Shown here piece by piece: positions 30,990 to 40,571 of a DNA stretch of 64,000 nt. The translations under genes and the position numbers were made by a program. The notes beneath the pieces were generated by a model. It did no database searches. It was given only the letters and a program-made list of their open reading frames with translations, and was not told the origin of the DNA. Position 1 is the stretch's first letter. Every line of letters starts with the position of its first letter. Origin of the DNA: an uncultured Fibrobacter sp. (lineage in GTDB: Bacteria > Fibrobacterota > Fibrobacteria > Fibrobacterales > Fibrobacteraceae); assembly GCA_934699585.1 (NCBI GenBank), contig CAKUWY010000007.1:81021-145020 (forward strand). The letters are read 5' to 3'.

Positions 30990-32465
30990 TTAAAGCAATG
31001 CGAGGCTCGGGAACACTCCCACCACCAGCAAGGCTACGGCCGCTGCAGCCACGGTAAACTTCAGCATATAGCCAAAGACCGCATTGTCCGCACACTGGCA
31101 CTGACATTTGCATTCACAGGTTTTCTTGGCCGGCGCAAACAGCACATAGGCGATACGCAGGTAGTAGGCCGCAGCCACCAGAGAAAGACCAAAGCCCGCC
31201 GCCGCAATCCAGGACATGCCCGCAGAGAAGGCTCCCGTAAAGAGAACGAACTTGGCAAGGAACCCTGCAACAGGAGGGAGCCCGGCCAGCGAGGCAAGGC
31301 ACACGGCCACCGCCAGCGACACGAAGGGGCGCTTGCGTCCGGCACCCTGCAAGTCGTCCAGGGTTTCGTTCTTGTCGTCTTTACCCGCCAAATAGGCAAC
31401 CCCGGTAAGAGCACCGGCAGAGGCCACGGCGTAGGTAATCAAGAAATAGAACATGGGGCCAAGCTGAACCTTGCCAGAACCGATATAATCGGGCAGCAAC
31501 ACGCCTAGCAGAATAAAGCCCGCATTCATCACGGCGGAAAACGCCAAAATACGACGGATAGATTTCTGAGCAAGGCCGCCAAACGCACCGATGGCCATGG
31601 ACAGAAGGGCGACGATAATCACCATCACGCCCAGGGATTCGGACTGGGAACCAATGGTCACCGGTTCAGCCAAATTCCAAGCAGGAGCTGTTGCCGCCTT
31701 GGTCACCAGCACAGAGAGCCAAATGGAGCCGAGTGCGGCAAGGGCAGCCACCTTTACAACGGCAGCCATAAAGCCTGTAACGGCTACGGCGGCTCCGGTA
31801 TAGACATCGGCCACCCAGTAGTGAACCGGAGCGGCACCGGCCTTGAACAGCACGCCGAAAAGCACCATCAGCACACCGATAGCGTAGAGCGGTTCACGCC
31901 ACAAAATGCAGCTTGAATAGAAGCTGGTGGTTCCCGTAGCACCGTAAATCATGGCCACACCATACAGGAAGATGGCGCTGAAGATGGCTCCCGACACAAA
32001 ATACTTGAACACGCCTTCGGAAGAATTGGTGTTTCTGCGACGGAGCCCTACCAGGGCGTACACCGGGAAAGAGGTCAGCTCCATGGCGATGAACAGGGCC
32101 AAGTAATCGATGGCCTGGATCATAAGCAAGGCTCCGCCCGTTGCCAAAAGCATGAGACCGTAGGGTTCGCCGCCCTTATGTTTTTCGTGACCCAGAGTCC
32201 ACTGGATACCGGAAATTCCAAGAAGAGCACAGAAGAGAACCGCTCCCGTCAACAGGCGACGGATTGGGTCCATGGCGAACAAATTGAAAAGCGTATCCGG
32301 AGAAAGAAGCACACAAGACGCCATGGCAAGCACCACGAAGAATGCAGCCGACCAAGGCAGAACCTTGTGCTTGTTTTCGTCCCTGATAAAGGGTTCCGCG
32401 GCAATGGAAACCATGGCCCCGAGAATCACAAGGATTACCGGCATAAGATTGATGTAATTACTCAT
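30990..32465 (-). CDS. nuoN: NADH-quinone oxidoreductase subunit N
   Basis: The 491-residue antiporter-like membrane subunit of complex I has about 14 transmembrane segments. Visible blocks are MELTSFPVYALVGLRRRNTNSSEGVFKYFVSGAIFSAIFLYGVAMIYGATG, GVLFKAGAAPVHYWVADVYTGAAVAVTGFMAAVVK (conserved lysine and proton-channel helix) and RRILAFSAVMNAGFILLG. A Cys-rich stretch near the C-terminus (CECKCQCQCADN) is unusual for NuoN. It is the last gene of the operon. Its start overlaps nuoM by 8 bp. Confidence 0.95.
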   Translation of the reverse strand: MSNYINLMPVILVILGAMVSIAAEPFIRDENKHKVLPWSAAFFVVLAMASCVLLSPDTLFNLFAMDPIRRLLTGAVLFCALLGISGIQWTLGHEKHKGGEPYGLMLLATGGALLMIQAIDYLALFIAMELTSFPVYALVGLRRRNTNSSEGVFKYFVSGAIFSAIFLYGVAMIYGATGTTSFYSSCILWREPLYAIGVLMVLFGVLFKAGAAPVHYWVADVYTGAAVAVTGFMAAVVKVAALAALGSIWLSVLVTKAATAPAWNLAEPVTIGSQSESLGVMVIIVALLSMAIGAFGGLAQKSIRRILAFSAVMNAGFILLGVLLPDYIGSGKVQLGPMFYFLITYAVASAGALTGVAYLAGKDDKNETLDDLQGAGRKRPFVSLAVAVCLASLAGLPPVAGFLAKFVLFTGAFSAGMSWIAAAGFGLSLVAAAYYLRIAYVLFAPAKKTCECKCQCQCADNAVFGYMLKFTVAAAAVALLVVGVFPSLALL

Positions 32466-34212
32466 TTTCGGATGCCTCCGTCTTTTCAGTTTCTACCGCA
32501 GGCTGTTCAGCCCCTGCCGCAGAAGAATCCGTACCCACCGCAGCCGCTTGTTCCTCGGCCGCTCCCAGAGCCTCGACGGAATCCTCCGCCGCTTCAGAAG
32601 CGGCCACGGCGGAATCCACGGCCAGAGTTTCTGACTGAATCTGGGCAATCAAGGCCTTGCGTTCTTCTTCCGTAAATCCGGAAGCGGCGAGAGTGGAATC
32701 CAGCTCCCGCAATTCTTCGGCAGTCATGGGCTGTTCCGCAGGTTCTGCGACCTCCTCTACAACTTCCGTCGTCGATTCTTCGGTAATTCCCTCGTCGAAC
32801 AGGTGCAAGGAATTGGTCACGAATGCGGGATGCAGACCAAAAGCCAGAAGCAGCGCCAGCATGGAACCGAAGGCAACCCCTTCCAGGGCCGTGGTCCTTG
32901 TACCTTCCTGGTACTCACGGGCGGGCTTGCCGAAGATTACCTTCTGGATAAAGCGAAGCACGTAAGTGGCCGAAAGAATCAGGCAGAATCCGCCCACCAA
33001 TGCAGGCAGGGGTCCCAAATCCCACAGGGAAAGGAGCACTGTAAATTCGCCAACAAATCCGGCGGTACCGGGAACGGCGAGAGCCATGACGCCAGCCGCA
33101 CCGAAAAGGAAACTGAACACGGGATTCTTTGAAGAAAGACCGCCCATTTCGTTGATGTTGCGGGTGCCGGTCATGCGTTCGGCAACGCCCATCAAGAAAT
33201 ACTGGACGCCGGCAGAAATACCGTGAGCCACCAGAAGCACCAGCACTGCAGGGAGCATGGCTTCGGAAAGGCTGAAGACACCTGCCACCGCAAAGCCCAG
33301 GTGGCTCATGGAGCTATAGGCCAAGAGCCTCTTGCCGTCGGTAGCCCGGAGCGCCATAAGGGCTCCATAAATCGCCGTACCGAGGCCAAGCCACATAAGG
33401 CCAGAGATGTAATTCAAGTTCATGGGGAATATGGGCAAGACCCAGGCGATAAAGCCGAACACGCCCGCCTTGCTCATGGCACCCGTAAGGATTGCAGACA
33501 GAGGTGCAGGAGCTTCGGCATAGGTAATGGCCTGCCAACCGTGGAAGGGGAAGATTGGAGTCTTCACCAAGAAGGCAAGCAAGAAGCTGAGCATCACCAG
33601 GGTCTGGGTATCTGCAGGCAAGCTCTGGACAGCCACCGCCATAGAGAGCAACAGGGAATTGTCGGCTATGGTCAGCAAGTACCAGAGGGCCACCATCATG
33701 GGAGCAGAGCCCACCAGAGTATAGATGGCAAACGTCATGGCCGCCGTAGCCCTCTTTTCGCCACCGAAAGCCGCAATCAAGATTGCCGCAGGAATCACCA
33801 TGGCTTCGAAGAAGAAGAAGAACAGCACCGCATCTGCCGCGAGGAAGGTACCGTTCATGGCCCCCATCAAGGCAAAGATGCCAATGGCGAAATTGCGGTA
33901 GTTCTTGCCCGTAGTGCTACGTGCAGAAATCAGGGCCACCAGGGAAAGCCCGCAAGAAAGGAACACCATCCAGGCGCCCAGACCGTGGGCGTAGAGGTAG
34001 TAGTAAACCGGGCCGCGGGTTCCCGGAATGTGGAACCATTCCACAGGAGTGGTCGCCTGGTTACCCGTGACAATCAAGGCCACGGACATAGCCGCAAAGG
34101 CCACACCCATGAGGATTGCCATACGGGAAGACGCGCTGGAATCTTCCTTGGAGTTGAGCACCATCAGGATGGCGGCAACAAAGGGCGCGATAACGAGAAG
34201 ATTTAACAACAT
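32458..34212 (-). CDS. nuoM: NADH-quinone oxidoreductase subunit M, with acidic C-terminal extension
   Basis: The 584-residue protein has the NuoM membrane core (FFFFFEAMVIPAAILIAAFGGEKRATAAMTFAIYTLVGSAPMM, then KTPIFPFHGWQAITYAEAPAPLSAILTGAMSKAGVFGFI and LLAYSSMSHLGFAVAG) ending near residue 475. The last ~110 residues form a Glu/Ala/Ser-rich tail (TTEVVEEVAEPAEQPMTAEELRELDS...) that ordinary NuoM lacks. The core pumps protons as part of complex I. Its start ATG overlaps the nuoL TAA by one base. The tail is probably disordered and its role is unknown. Confidence 0.94.
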   Translation of the reverse strand: MLLNLLVIAPFVAAILMVLNSKEDSSASSRMAILMGVAFAAMSVALIVTGNQATTPVEWFHIPGTRGPVYYYLYAHGLGAWMVFLSCGLSLVALISARSTTGKNYRNFAIGIFALMGAMNGTFLAADAVLFFFFFEAMVIPAAILIAAFGGEKRATAAMTFAIYTLVGSAPMMVALWYLLTIADNSLLLSMAVAVQSLPADTQTLVMLSFLLAFLVKTPIFPFHGWQAITYAEAPAPLSAILTGAMSKAGVFGFIAWVLPIFPMNLNYISGLMWLGLGTAIYGALMALRATDGKRLLAYSSMSHLGFAVAGVFSLSEAMLPAVLVLLVAHGISAGVQYFLMGVAERMTGTRNINEMGGLSSKNPVFSFLFGAAGVMALAVPGTAGFVGEFTVLLSLWDLGPLPALVGGFCLILSATYVLRFIQKVIFGKPAREYQEGTRTTALEGVAFGSMLALLLAFGLHPAFVTNSLHLFDEGITEESTTEVVEEVAEPAEQPMTAEELRELDSTLAASGFTEEERKALIAQIQSETLAVDSAVAASEAAEDSVEALGAAEEQAAAVGTDSSAAGAEQPAVETEKTEASENE

Positions 34213-36167
34213 TAGACGAGTCCTCCCGAGAAAATGACCAGCATTACAAGGAGTGCAACCCCTGCAACGCTAAACGAGAGCTGGAGACGAACCTTGCGGA
34301 CCTGGAGGATAGACGCCCCGTCGCCGAGAATTTCTACGATGGCGGCAATGGTCCACTGGATTGCCTGCAGAACCTTTTCCACCACCACGTCGCAGAACCA
34401 GGCCAGAATGTTCACACCGGCAATGAATGCGCAGTGGATGTAGTCCCAAAGGAACGTCCAAGAAGCGGCGCTGCCTTCGGGAACCGTAGAGGCTCCCTTG
34501 ACACCGATGATACGGGCGCGGCTAAACACCTTCCAGGCGATGTACATACCGCCGAGGGCAGCCAGCGTGCCGAGAGCGGCAAAGATGACCGGGTTCACGT
34601 GGGCGGCAGGATTTGCCGCCAGGTAAATGGCCTGGGCGTGACCCACCACAGAAGCCATACTGTCGCGGAAGAAGGTAAGGCCAATGGAATCAGCCCACAG
34701 GTAGCCGGAGAAGATTGCACCGAAGGCGAGAATCACCATGGGGAACAGCATCACTGCCGGAGCCTCGTGGATATGCTCTTCGGATTCCTTGCTGCCGCGG
34801 TACTTGCCAAAGAAGGTCATGATGATCAGGCGACCCATATAGACCGCGGTAATCACCGCCGTGGCAAGACCCACCACATAGACGATGGGGCCAATAATGG
34901 GGCCGCTCACGAAAATGCGTTCCAGAATCAAGTCCTTGGACCAGAAGCCCGCAAAGCCGGGGAACCCGACAATGGCGAGGAAGGCAAAAATCATGACGCA
35001 GGCCGTCACGGGAGTCTTGTTGATAAGACCGCCCATACGGCGCATGTCCTGCTCCCCGGCGAGGGAATGGATAACCGCACCGGCCCCAAGGAACAAGGCC
35101 GCCTTGAAGAAGGCATGGGTAAACACATGGAAAATAGAAGCATCAAAGGCACAGACGCCTGCCGCCATGAACATGTAGCCCAACTGTGAAATTGTCGAGT
35201 AGGCCAGAACCTTCTTGATGTCGTTTTGCAGAAGGCCAGCGATAGCCGCCCAGAGGGCCGTGAACATGCCCACGAAAACGATAACCAAAAGCACATGCTC
35301 CAGCAGGCAGAACATCATCGAGAGACGGGCCAGCAGGTAAACGCCGCTGGTCACCATGGTGGCCGCATGAATAAGGGCGGACACGGGGGTCGGACCCGCC
35401 ATGGCGTCGGGAAGCCAGGTCAACAGGGGAATCTGGGCCGACTTACCAGTGCAACCGATAAAGAAGAGGATTCCTGCAAGAGAAAGGGGCAGAACCAGTT
35501 CCACAACCTCGCCGGCGCCAATCACCATGTTGATGAAAGCGGCAAGACCGTCGTAGTTCAACAGGCTAGAGCCACCGATAGTCACAAGGGTAAGCATGCC
35601 CAACAAGAACCCGATATCGCCCACGCGGTTCACGATAAAGGCCTTGTTGGCCGCCTTGCAGTTCTTGAGGTCCTGATTCCAGAAGCCGATGAGCAGGTAG
35701 GAGCAGAGGCCCACGCCTTCCCAACCGAGGAAGGTGAGAAGCAGGCTGTCGGCAAGCACCAACACCACCATGCTGAACAGGAACAGGTTGATGTAGGCGA
35801 AGAACCTGGCAAAGCCACGGTCGCCGTGCATGTAACCGATGGAGTACATGGCGATGAGAGATCCGATTCCTGTCACGAACAGGAGCATGATGCGGGAAAG
35901 TCCGTCGAACAGGAAACCGATATCCGCCCGGAACAGGGGAATATCAATCCAGTTGCAGAGGGTTTCCCTGAACCCGGCCTCGGGCATGCTGCAAGCAAGG
36001 ATTGCCACCACGGCAAAGGAGAGCGCCGGGAACAACACCGCGAGAGTCCCGACGAGACCTTCGGAGGGGCCCTTCTTTGCGCCCGAAGAAACCACGGCGA
36101 TGGTTCCCAGAAGGATAGTACCGATCAGGGGGAAAAGAGGAATAAACCAAAGTGGTAAATGTGTCAT
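34212..36167 (-). CDS. nuoL: NADH-quinone oxidoreductase subunit L
   Basis: The 651-residue antiporter-like subunit has the core FEGLS-type block (FLFDGLSRIMLLFVTGIGSLIAMYSIGYM), FLGWEGVGLCSYLLIGFW, KSAQIPLLTWLPDAMAGPTPVSALIHAATMVTSGVYLLAR and STISQLGYMFMAAG, followed by the C-terminal lateral helix region. It is an inner-membrane proton-pumping subunit. Length is slightly above that of E. coli NuoL. It ends in hydrophobic VSVAGVALLVMLVIFSGG-like sequence. Confidence 0.96.
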   Translation of the reverse strand: MTHLPLWFIPLFPLIGTILLGTIAVVSSGAKKGPSEGLVGTLAVLFPALSFAVVAILACSMPEAGFRETLCNWIDIPLFRADIGFLFDGLSRIMLLFVTGIGSLIAMYSIGYMHGDRGFARFFAYINLFLFSMVVLVLADSLLLTFLGWEGVGLCSYLLIGFWNQDLKNCKAANKAFIVNRVGDIGFLLGMLTLVTIGGSSLLNYDGLAAFINMVIGAGEVVELVLPLSLAGILFFIGCTGKSAQIPLLTWLPDAMAGPTPVSALIHAATMVTSGVYLLARLSMMFCLLEHVLLVIVFVGMFTALWAAIAGLLQNDIKKVLAYSTISQLGYMFMAAGVCAFDASIFHVFTHAFFKAALFLGAGAVIHSLAGEQDMRRMGGLINKTPVTACVMIFAFLAIVGFPGFAGFWSKDLILERIFVSGPIIGPIVYVVGLATAVITAVYMGRLIIMTFFGKYRGSKESEEHIHEAPAVMLFPMVILAFGAIFSGYLWADSIGLTFFRDSMASVVGHAQAIYLAANPAAHVNPVIFAALGTLAALGGMYIAWKVFSRARIIGVKGASTVPEGSAASWTFLWDYIHCAFIAGVNILAWFCDVVVEKVLQAIQWTIAAIVEILGDGASILQVRKVRLQLSFSVAGVALLVMLVIFSGGLV

Positions 36168-36170
36168 AGC

Positions 36171-36485
36171 CTACCCCTTCATATCCGAATAAGAATCCGC
36201 ATCAACACTTTCCTTGTTGCGGAAAATCATGATGAGCATAGCAAAGCCCACGCAGGCCTCGGCCGCCGCCACCGCTATGGAGAACAGCGGCACAATCTGG
36301 CCCGTAACGCTAGCCTCTGCAGGAAGCGTCTTTGCAAAGCCCACAAAGGAGAGGTTCACGGCGTTCAGGGCCAGTTCTACGCCCATGAGCACAAAGAACA
36401 GGTTGCGGCGGGCAACGGCGACGATGATGCCGATGGCGAAAATCACCAAGGCAAGAATCTGGATGTATAACGGCTGGAGTTCCAT
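36171..36485 (-). CDS. nuoK: NADH-quinone oxidoreductase subunit K
   Basis: The 104-residue protein has three transmembrane segments, with the NuoK hallmark FFVLMGVELALNAVNLSFVGFA in the second and VAAAEACVGFAMLIMIFRNKES at the end, including the conserved membrane glutamates. It is a small proton-path subunit of complex I. It overlaps nuoJ by one base and nuoL follows after 3 bp. Confidence 0.96.
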   Translation of the reverse strand: MELQPLYIQILALVIFAIGIIVAVARRNLFFVLMGVELALNAVNLSFVGFAKTLPAEASVTGQIVPLFSIAVAAAEACVGFAMLIMIFRNKESVDADSYSDMKG

Positions 36486-37027
36486 CAGTGCTTATCCTCC
36501 GTATTTTCGCTAATCACAGAACCAAGGTGTCTCTTGGCAAGGAAGATGGCCGCCACCATCGCCGAAAGCAACAGCACGCCAATCACCTCGAACAAAAGGA
36601 AATACCCGGGGCCCGTAGAGGCCATGTTGAACAGGGTTTCCGAAGTCACCTTCACGGAACCTGCCACGGTTGCAGAATCAAATGTCATGGTGGAACGCAG
36701 CAAGGCAAAGCCCACCATGGCGGCAAGAACTAGAACAGCGGGGATAATGAAGAAGGACACCCCGTCGAACATGGGGGTCCGCTTATCCTTGGCACCGTTC
36801 AGCACCATAATCACAAAGGTCACGAGCATCATGATAGCGCCCGCATAGACCATAATCTGGACAACTCCCAAGAAGGGGCTACCTACAAGGCCGTAGATGC
36901 CGGCCAGGGAGACCATGGATACAATCAGAGAAAGGGCGCCGTACAGAGGATGCCTGGAAAGGAGCACGCAAAGGGCTGCCCCTACGGCAATAACAGCGAG
37001 AATAATAAAGTAAACGAGAGCGAGCAT
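36485..37027 (-). CDS. nuoJ: NADH-quinone oxidoreductase subunit J
   Basis: The 180-residue membrane protein has about five transmembrane helices and the NuoJ block HPLYGALSLIVSMVSLAGIYGLVGSPFLGVVQIMVYAGAIMMLVTFVIMVLN. It supports the membrane arm of complex I. It overlaps both neighbours by one base, consistent with tight coupling in the operon. Confidence 0.95.
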   Translation of the reverse strand: MLALVYFIILAVIAVGAALCVLLSRHPLYGALSLIVSMVSLAGIYGLVGSPFLGVVQIMVYAGAIMMLVTFVIMVLNGAKDKRTPMFDGVSFFIIPAVLVLAAMVGFALLRSTMTFDSATVAGSVKVTSETLFNMASTGPGYFLLFEVIGVLLLSAMVAAIFLAKRHLGSVISENTEDKH

Positions 37028-37593
37028 TACTTAACCTCCATTCCCCAGGTTTCCAGAGCCTGCTTGTTCAGAGTCCCGCCAGGAGCCTTCTGGCTCTGCT
37101 CGTCTTCGGGATAGTCGGCAGGATTCCAGTTGGTCAAATCGAAAAGACTGGATACAAATTCGTCGCGGGTGCGATGTTCGAAACTGATTACCTTGGTATC
37201 CATACGGAGCGCATCTACCGGGCAGGCCTCGACGCAAAGACCGCAGAACACGCAGGTCAGGTGGTCAATGTCAAAGCGCATCACCCGCTTTTCGATACGA
37301 GGGTCGTCGCTCTGAGTAGCCTCGATAAAAATGCAGTGAGCAGGGCAGGCCGCCGCACACATGCCGCAGGCCACGCAACGGGGAGTCCCGTCGGGGCGAA
37401 GCATCAGGCGGTGCTTGGCACGGTAGGTATTACGCACTTCGGGCTGGCCTTCGGGGTAAGAGATGGTAGGCAGGCTGTCGTAGTTGAAAAGACCGCGGGC
37501 AGCGTGCTTGAGAGTTGTCCACAGACCGCGAATGGCCTCAAAGATATAGAGGCGTTCACCCAGGGTCATGGGTTTCTGTCTGATAACGCGCAT
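37027..37593 (-). CDS. nuoI: NADH-quinone oxidoreductase subunit I
   Basis: The 188-residue ferredoxin-like subunit has two 4Fe-4S motifs: CVACGMCAAACP and CVFCGLCVEACP, separated by the expected ~40 residues. It begins with a region that contacts NuoH (TLGERLYIFEAIRGLWTTLKHA). It passes electrons to cluster N2 in NuoB. The reading frame overlaps nuoH and nuoJ by one base each. Confidence 0.96.
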   Translation of the reverse strand: MRVIRQKPMTLGERLYIFEAIRGLWTTLKHAARGLFNYDSLPTISYPEGQPEVRNTYRAKHRLMLRPDGTPRCVACGMCAAACPAHCIFIEATQSDDPRIEKRVMRFDIDHLTCVFCGLCVEACPVDALRMDTKVISFEHRTRDEFVSSLFDLTNWNPADYPEDEQSQKAPGGTLNKQALETWGMEVK

Positions 37594-38948
37594 TAGTTAC
37601 CCCCTACGAGTTTGGCGATGACCGCTGTCACCACGAGGTTGATGAGGGCGATATTCAAGATAATCTTCCAGCCGAGATGCATCACGTGGTCATAGCGGAA
37701 GCGAGGCAGAGTCCAGCGGACCCAAATCCACACCCAGCAGAAAAACACGCTCTTGACCACAAGGACCAGCAAGTGGATAAGGGCCGTACCCACGGCGGTA
37801 GCAAGGCTACCCACAGCAAAGCCGTTCACCACGAAGTTCGCGGGATTGTAGAACAGCCAGGCACAGACGCCCAGGGCGACAAACACCACAACAGCCACCC
37901 AGGCGATGAGCTTGTAAAGCTTGTATTCCTGCAAGATTTCCATCTTGTTGGACTGGGCACGCTTGGCAAGCTTTGCGGAATAGCGGTAAATCAAGTGGAG
38001 GAACGCAAGAGCGAGGAAGGCGAGCACGCCAAAGAGGATGGCGAGAGAGCCTCCCATGTGGGCCTGCATGGTTTCCGTAGTCACGAAGGGCACGGAGTAG
38101 CCGCCCAAGAAGAGTGTCGCGATGAGGAAGCTGTTGATGCAGATGTGGGAGTATTCACCCATGTAGAACAGGCCGAACTGCATGGCACCATATTCGGTAT
38201 GGTAACCGGCAACCAGTTCGGGTTCGCCTTCGGCCACGTCAAAAGGAGCACGGCCCGTTTCGGCGATGCTTGCAATCAAGAAGCAGAAGAAGGCCACCGG
38301 CTGGACCACAATGCCCCAGGCGTGGTGTTCCTGCCAGTTCACGATATCGGTCAGGTTGAAGGAGCCTGCAAGGAGCAAGATGCCCATCATGGAAAGACCA
38401 AGACAGACTTCGTAGCTGATGGTCATGGAACTGGTACGAAGCGCTCCCAAGAAGCTGTACTTGGACTTGGACGCCCAACCGGCCAGCACGGCACCATAAG
38501 CTGAAAGGGACGAAAGCCCGAACAGCAGAAGCACGCCCACGTCGGAATCCACGATGGAGCCCGCGATACGGACCGTCTTGCCACCCCATTCAAAGACCAT
38601 GGGGCCAAACCAGGGAATCACGCAAGGGGAAAGGAACACGATGGCAAAGGGAATGGCAGGGGCCACGTAATACAGGAACTTGTTTGCGCCCTTGGGAGCG
38701 AACATTTCCTTGAAGAACAGCTTGGTGCCGTCGCACATGTTCTGCACATACCCCAGCAAACGGATCTTTCCGAAATAGGGAATCTTGATATAGGAACGGT
38801 TGGGGCCCTGACGGTCTTGCATAAAGCCCGCGCCGCGGCGTTCCATAGGAATAAGCAACAGGATGTAAAGGACCGGCACAAAGCAGAAAGCGAACTTTCC
38901 GATAGTGATCAGCCATTCCACCCAGGTCTTGGATTCAATAATATCCAT
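37593..38948 (-). CDS. nuoH: NADH-quinone oxidoreductase subunit H, long form
   Basis: The 451-residue protein has the NuoH core: PMERRGAGFMQDRQGPNR, FNLTDIVNWQ, ETGRAPFDVAEGEPELVAGYHTEYGAMQFGLFYMGEYSHI and a final RFRYDHVMHLGWKIILNIALIN. Typical NuoH is about 325-350 residues. Here an extra segment of roughly 100 residues (YRYSAKLAKRAQSNKMEILQEYKLYKLIAWVAVVVFVALGVCAWLF and following) lies between the E-rich quinone-site loop and the last helices. It forms the quinone chamber with NuoB and NuoD. Confidence 0.95.
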   Translation of the reverse strand: MDIIESKTWVEWLITIGKFAFCFVPVLYILLLIPMERRGAGFMQDRQGPNRSYIKIPYFGKIRLLGYVQNMCDGTKLFFKEMFAPKGANKFLYYVAPAIPFAIVFLSPCVIPWFGPMVFEWGGKTVRIAGSIVDSDVGVLLLFGLSSLSAYGAVLAGWASKSKYSFLGALRTSSMTISYEVCLGLSMMGILLLAGSFNLTDIVNWQEHHAWGIVVQPVAFFCFLIASIAETGRAPFDVAEGEPELVAGYHTEYGAMQFGLFYMGEYSHICINSFLIATLFLGGYSVPFVTTETMQAHMGGSLAILFGVLAFLALAFLHLIYRYSAKLAKRAQSNKMEILQEYKLYKLIAWVAVVVFVALGVCAWLFYNPANFVVNGFAVGSLATAVGTALIHLLVLVVKSVFFCWVWIWVRWTLPRFRYDHVMHLGWKIILNIALINLVVTAVIAKLVGGN

Positions 38949-40567
38949 TATGCTTCACCTCCTTCGAGGAGTTTGCCTGTACTCTTGATGGTATCGTAAG
39001 AGAGCCCTGCGAGAGCGGGAGCGTACTCGCCCGCATGTCTGAAGGCGTCTGCCGCAGACTCGAACTTGCAACCGGCCAGCTCCGAAAGGATTTCGTAGGC
39101 CGGGCGGATTTTTTCGTCGGGGCATACCGGGCAGGCATTCAGCTTCTGCAAGATGTTCAGGCTGTTCACCATGGTGCCCTGGACTTCGCTCCAGTGGCGC
39201 ACACCGCAAGAGAGGGTGCCGTGGGCGGCAGTCTCGTCGTTGAATGCCGAAAGCACCACGCGGTTCTGGATCTTTTCGAGGGCAGAAGCCTGAGAGGCGT
39301 CTTCGCCAAAGATATCCAGGTTCACGGTCAGGAGCAGCTTGAATTCGCCGGCGCGCTTCGTGAGGTCTGCCAGGTTGTTTTCGGGGACGCCCATGAGCTT
39401 GAAGCCTGCGCGATTGGCCATGGGGTCGCCGCTCATGGCGATACCGTCGGGAGAACCCACCTTCTTGAACGTACCGCCGAACAGCTCGGCGCTGTCACCG
39501 AGGGAATCCTTCAGCATGCGGAGGGCCGCAAGGTCCTCGATGGTGCAGGTGCCGCCAGCGGCAAGGGCAATCTTGCCCCCTTCCGCCTTGACTCCGGAAA
39601 CCAGGTTCTGGATTACATGGAATCCCATGAACGGAAGGCGGTTCTTGTCAAAATTCTGGAACGCAAGACGGCTGGTGTTAGAAAGCCAGCTGCGGTTCAC
39701 TTCCGGATTGCAGCGGGGCATCACGCGGTAGATGCGGCCGTCGGCATAGTCCAGCCAGATGTTTGCTCCGAGGGAGTCGTCCATCGAGATAGTCGGCGTG
39801 TGGGAAAGGAGCCAGACTCGCTTCTGGAAACGGAAGTACTTGGCCGTCATGGCGCCCACCGGGCAAACGTCAGTGACGCAGAGGTCATATTCGTGGTCCA
39901 ACTTTTCGCCGGGGAACGTAGTGATGTAAGTGTGATCGGCACGGCCCGCCAGCTGGAGCTGTTCGGAACCGGCGATGCTACGCATAAAGCGCACGCAACG
40001 GTCGCACTGCACGCAACGTTCTTCGTCCAGCAACACGCGAGGGCCAAGGTCCACATGCTTGCCGCCGCGGAGCTGGCCCTTGGCGTCAATGAACTGGTGG
40101 GCAGGATTGCCGTGGTAGTTCTTGCCGTATTCGGGACGCATGCGGGATTCGTTCTGACCCGCTTCCATATAGTTTTCTTGCAGGGTGCACTCGCCGGCCT
40201 TGTCGCAGATGGGGCAATCCAGCGGGTGGTTCACCAGCATGAACTCCTGAGTGGCCTTGCGGGCGTTCTTCACGCGGGCGCTGGAGGCCGGAGTGTAGAT
40301 TTTCATACCCGGGGCCACCGGCGTGTAGCAGGCAATCACCAGCATACGACCGCGGGGGCCTTCTTGCTCCACCAGGCACTGGCGGCAATTTCCCGACACC
40401 GGGAGGAACGGGTGGTAACATACGTGGGGCGTTTCGATACCCACGGCCTTGAGGGCTTCGAGAAGATTCGTATCGCCAGGAACCATCACCGGCTTGTCGT
40501 CCACGAAGATTTCCACCTTCGGGCTGTTCTCGGTCGGGAGTTTCGGCATGTTGTAGTAGTTACTCAT
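38948..40567 (-). CDS. nuoG: NADH-quinone oxidoreductase subunit G, short form
   Basis: The 539-residue protein has an N-terminal 2Fe-2S domain (CYHPFLPVSGNCRQC ... C), the HPLDCPICDKAGEC cluster N4/N5 region, and CVQCDRCVRFMRSIAG ... CVTDVCPVGAM. The molybdopterin-oxidoreductase-like domain is much reduced compared with the 680-900 residues of most NuoG. The start at 40567 is chosen because the 2Fe-2S domain follows at the expected distance; 31 upstream codons overlap nuoF and lack family similarity. It lies in the peripheral arm of complex I. Confidence 0.93.
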   Translation of the reverse strand: MSNYYNMPKLPTENSPKVEIFVDDKPVMVPGDTNLLEALKAVGIETPHVCYHPFLPVSGNCRQCLVEQEGPRGRMLVIACYTPVAPGMKIYTPASSARVKNARKATQEFMLVNHPLDCPICDKAGECTLQENYMEAGQNESRMRPEYGKNYHGNPAHQFIDAKGQLRGGKHVDLGPRVLLDEERCVQCDRCVRFMRSIAGSEQLQLAGRADHTYITTFPGEKLDHEYDLCVTDVCPVGAMTAKYFRFQKRVWLLSHTPTISMDDSLGANIWLDYADGRIYRVMPRCNPEVNRSWLSNTSRLAFQNFDKNRLPFMGFHVIQNLVSGVKAEGGKIALAAGGTCTIEDLAALRMLKDSLGDSAELFGGTFKKVGSPDGIAMSGDPMANRAGFKLMGVPENNLADLTKRAGEFKLLLTVNLDIFGEDASQASALEKIQNRVVLSAFNDETAAHGTLSCGVRHWSEVQGTMVNSLNILQKLNACPVCPDEKIRPAYEILSELAGCKFESAADAFRHAGEYAPALAGLSYDTIKSTGKLLEGGEA

Positions 40568-40571
40568 ATTA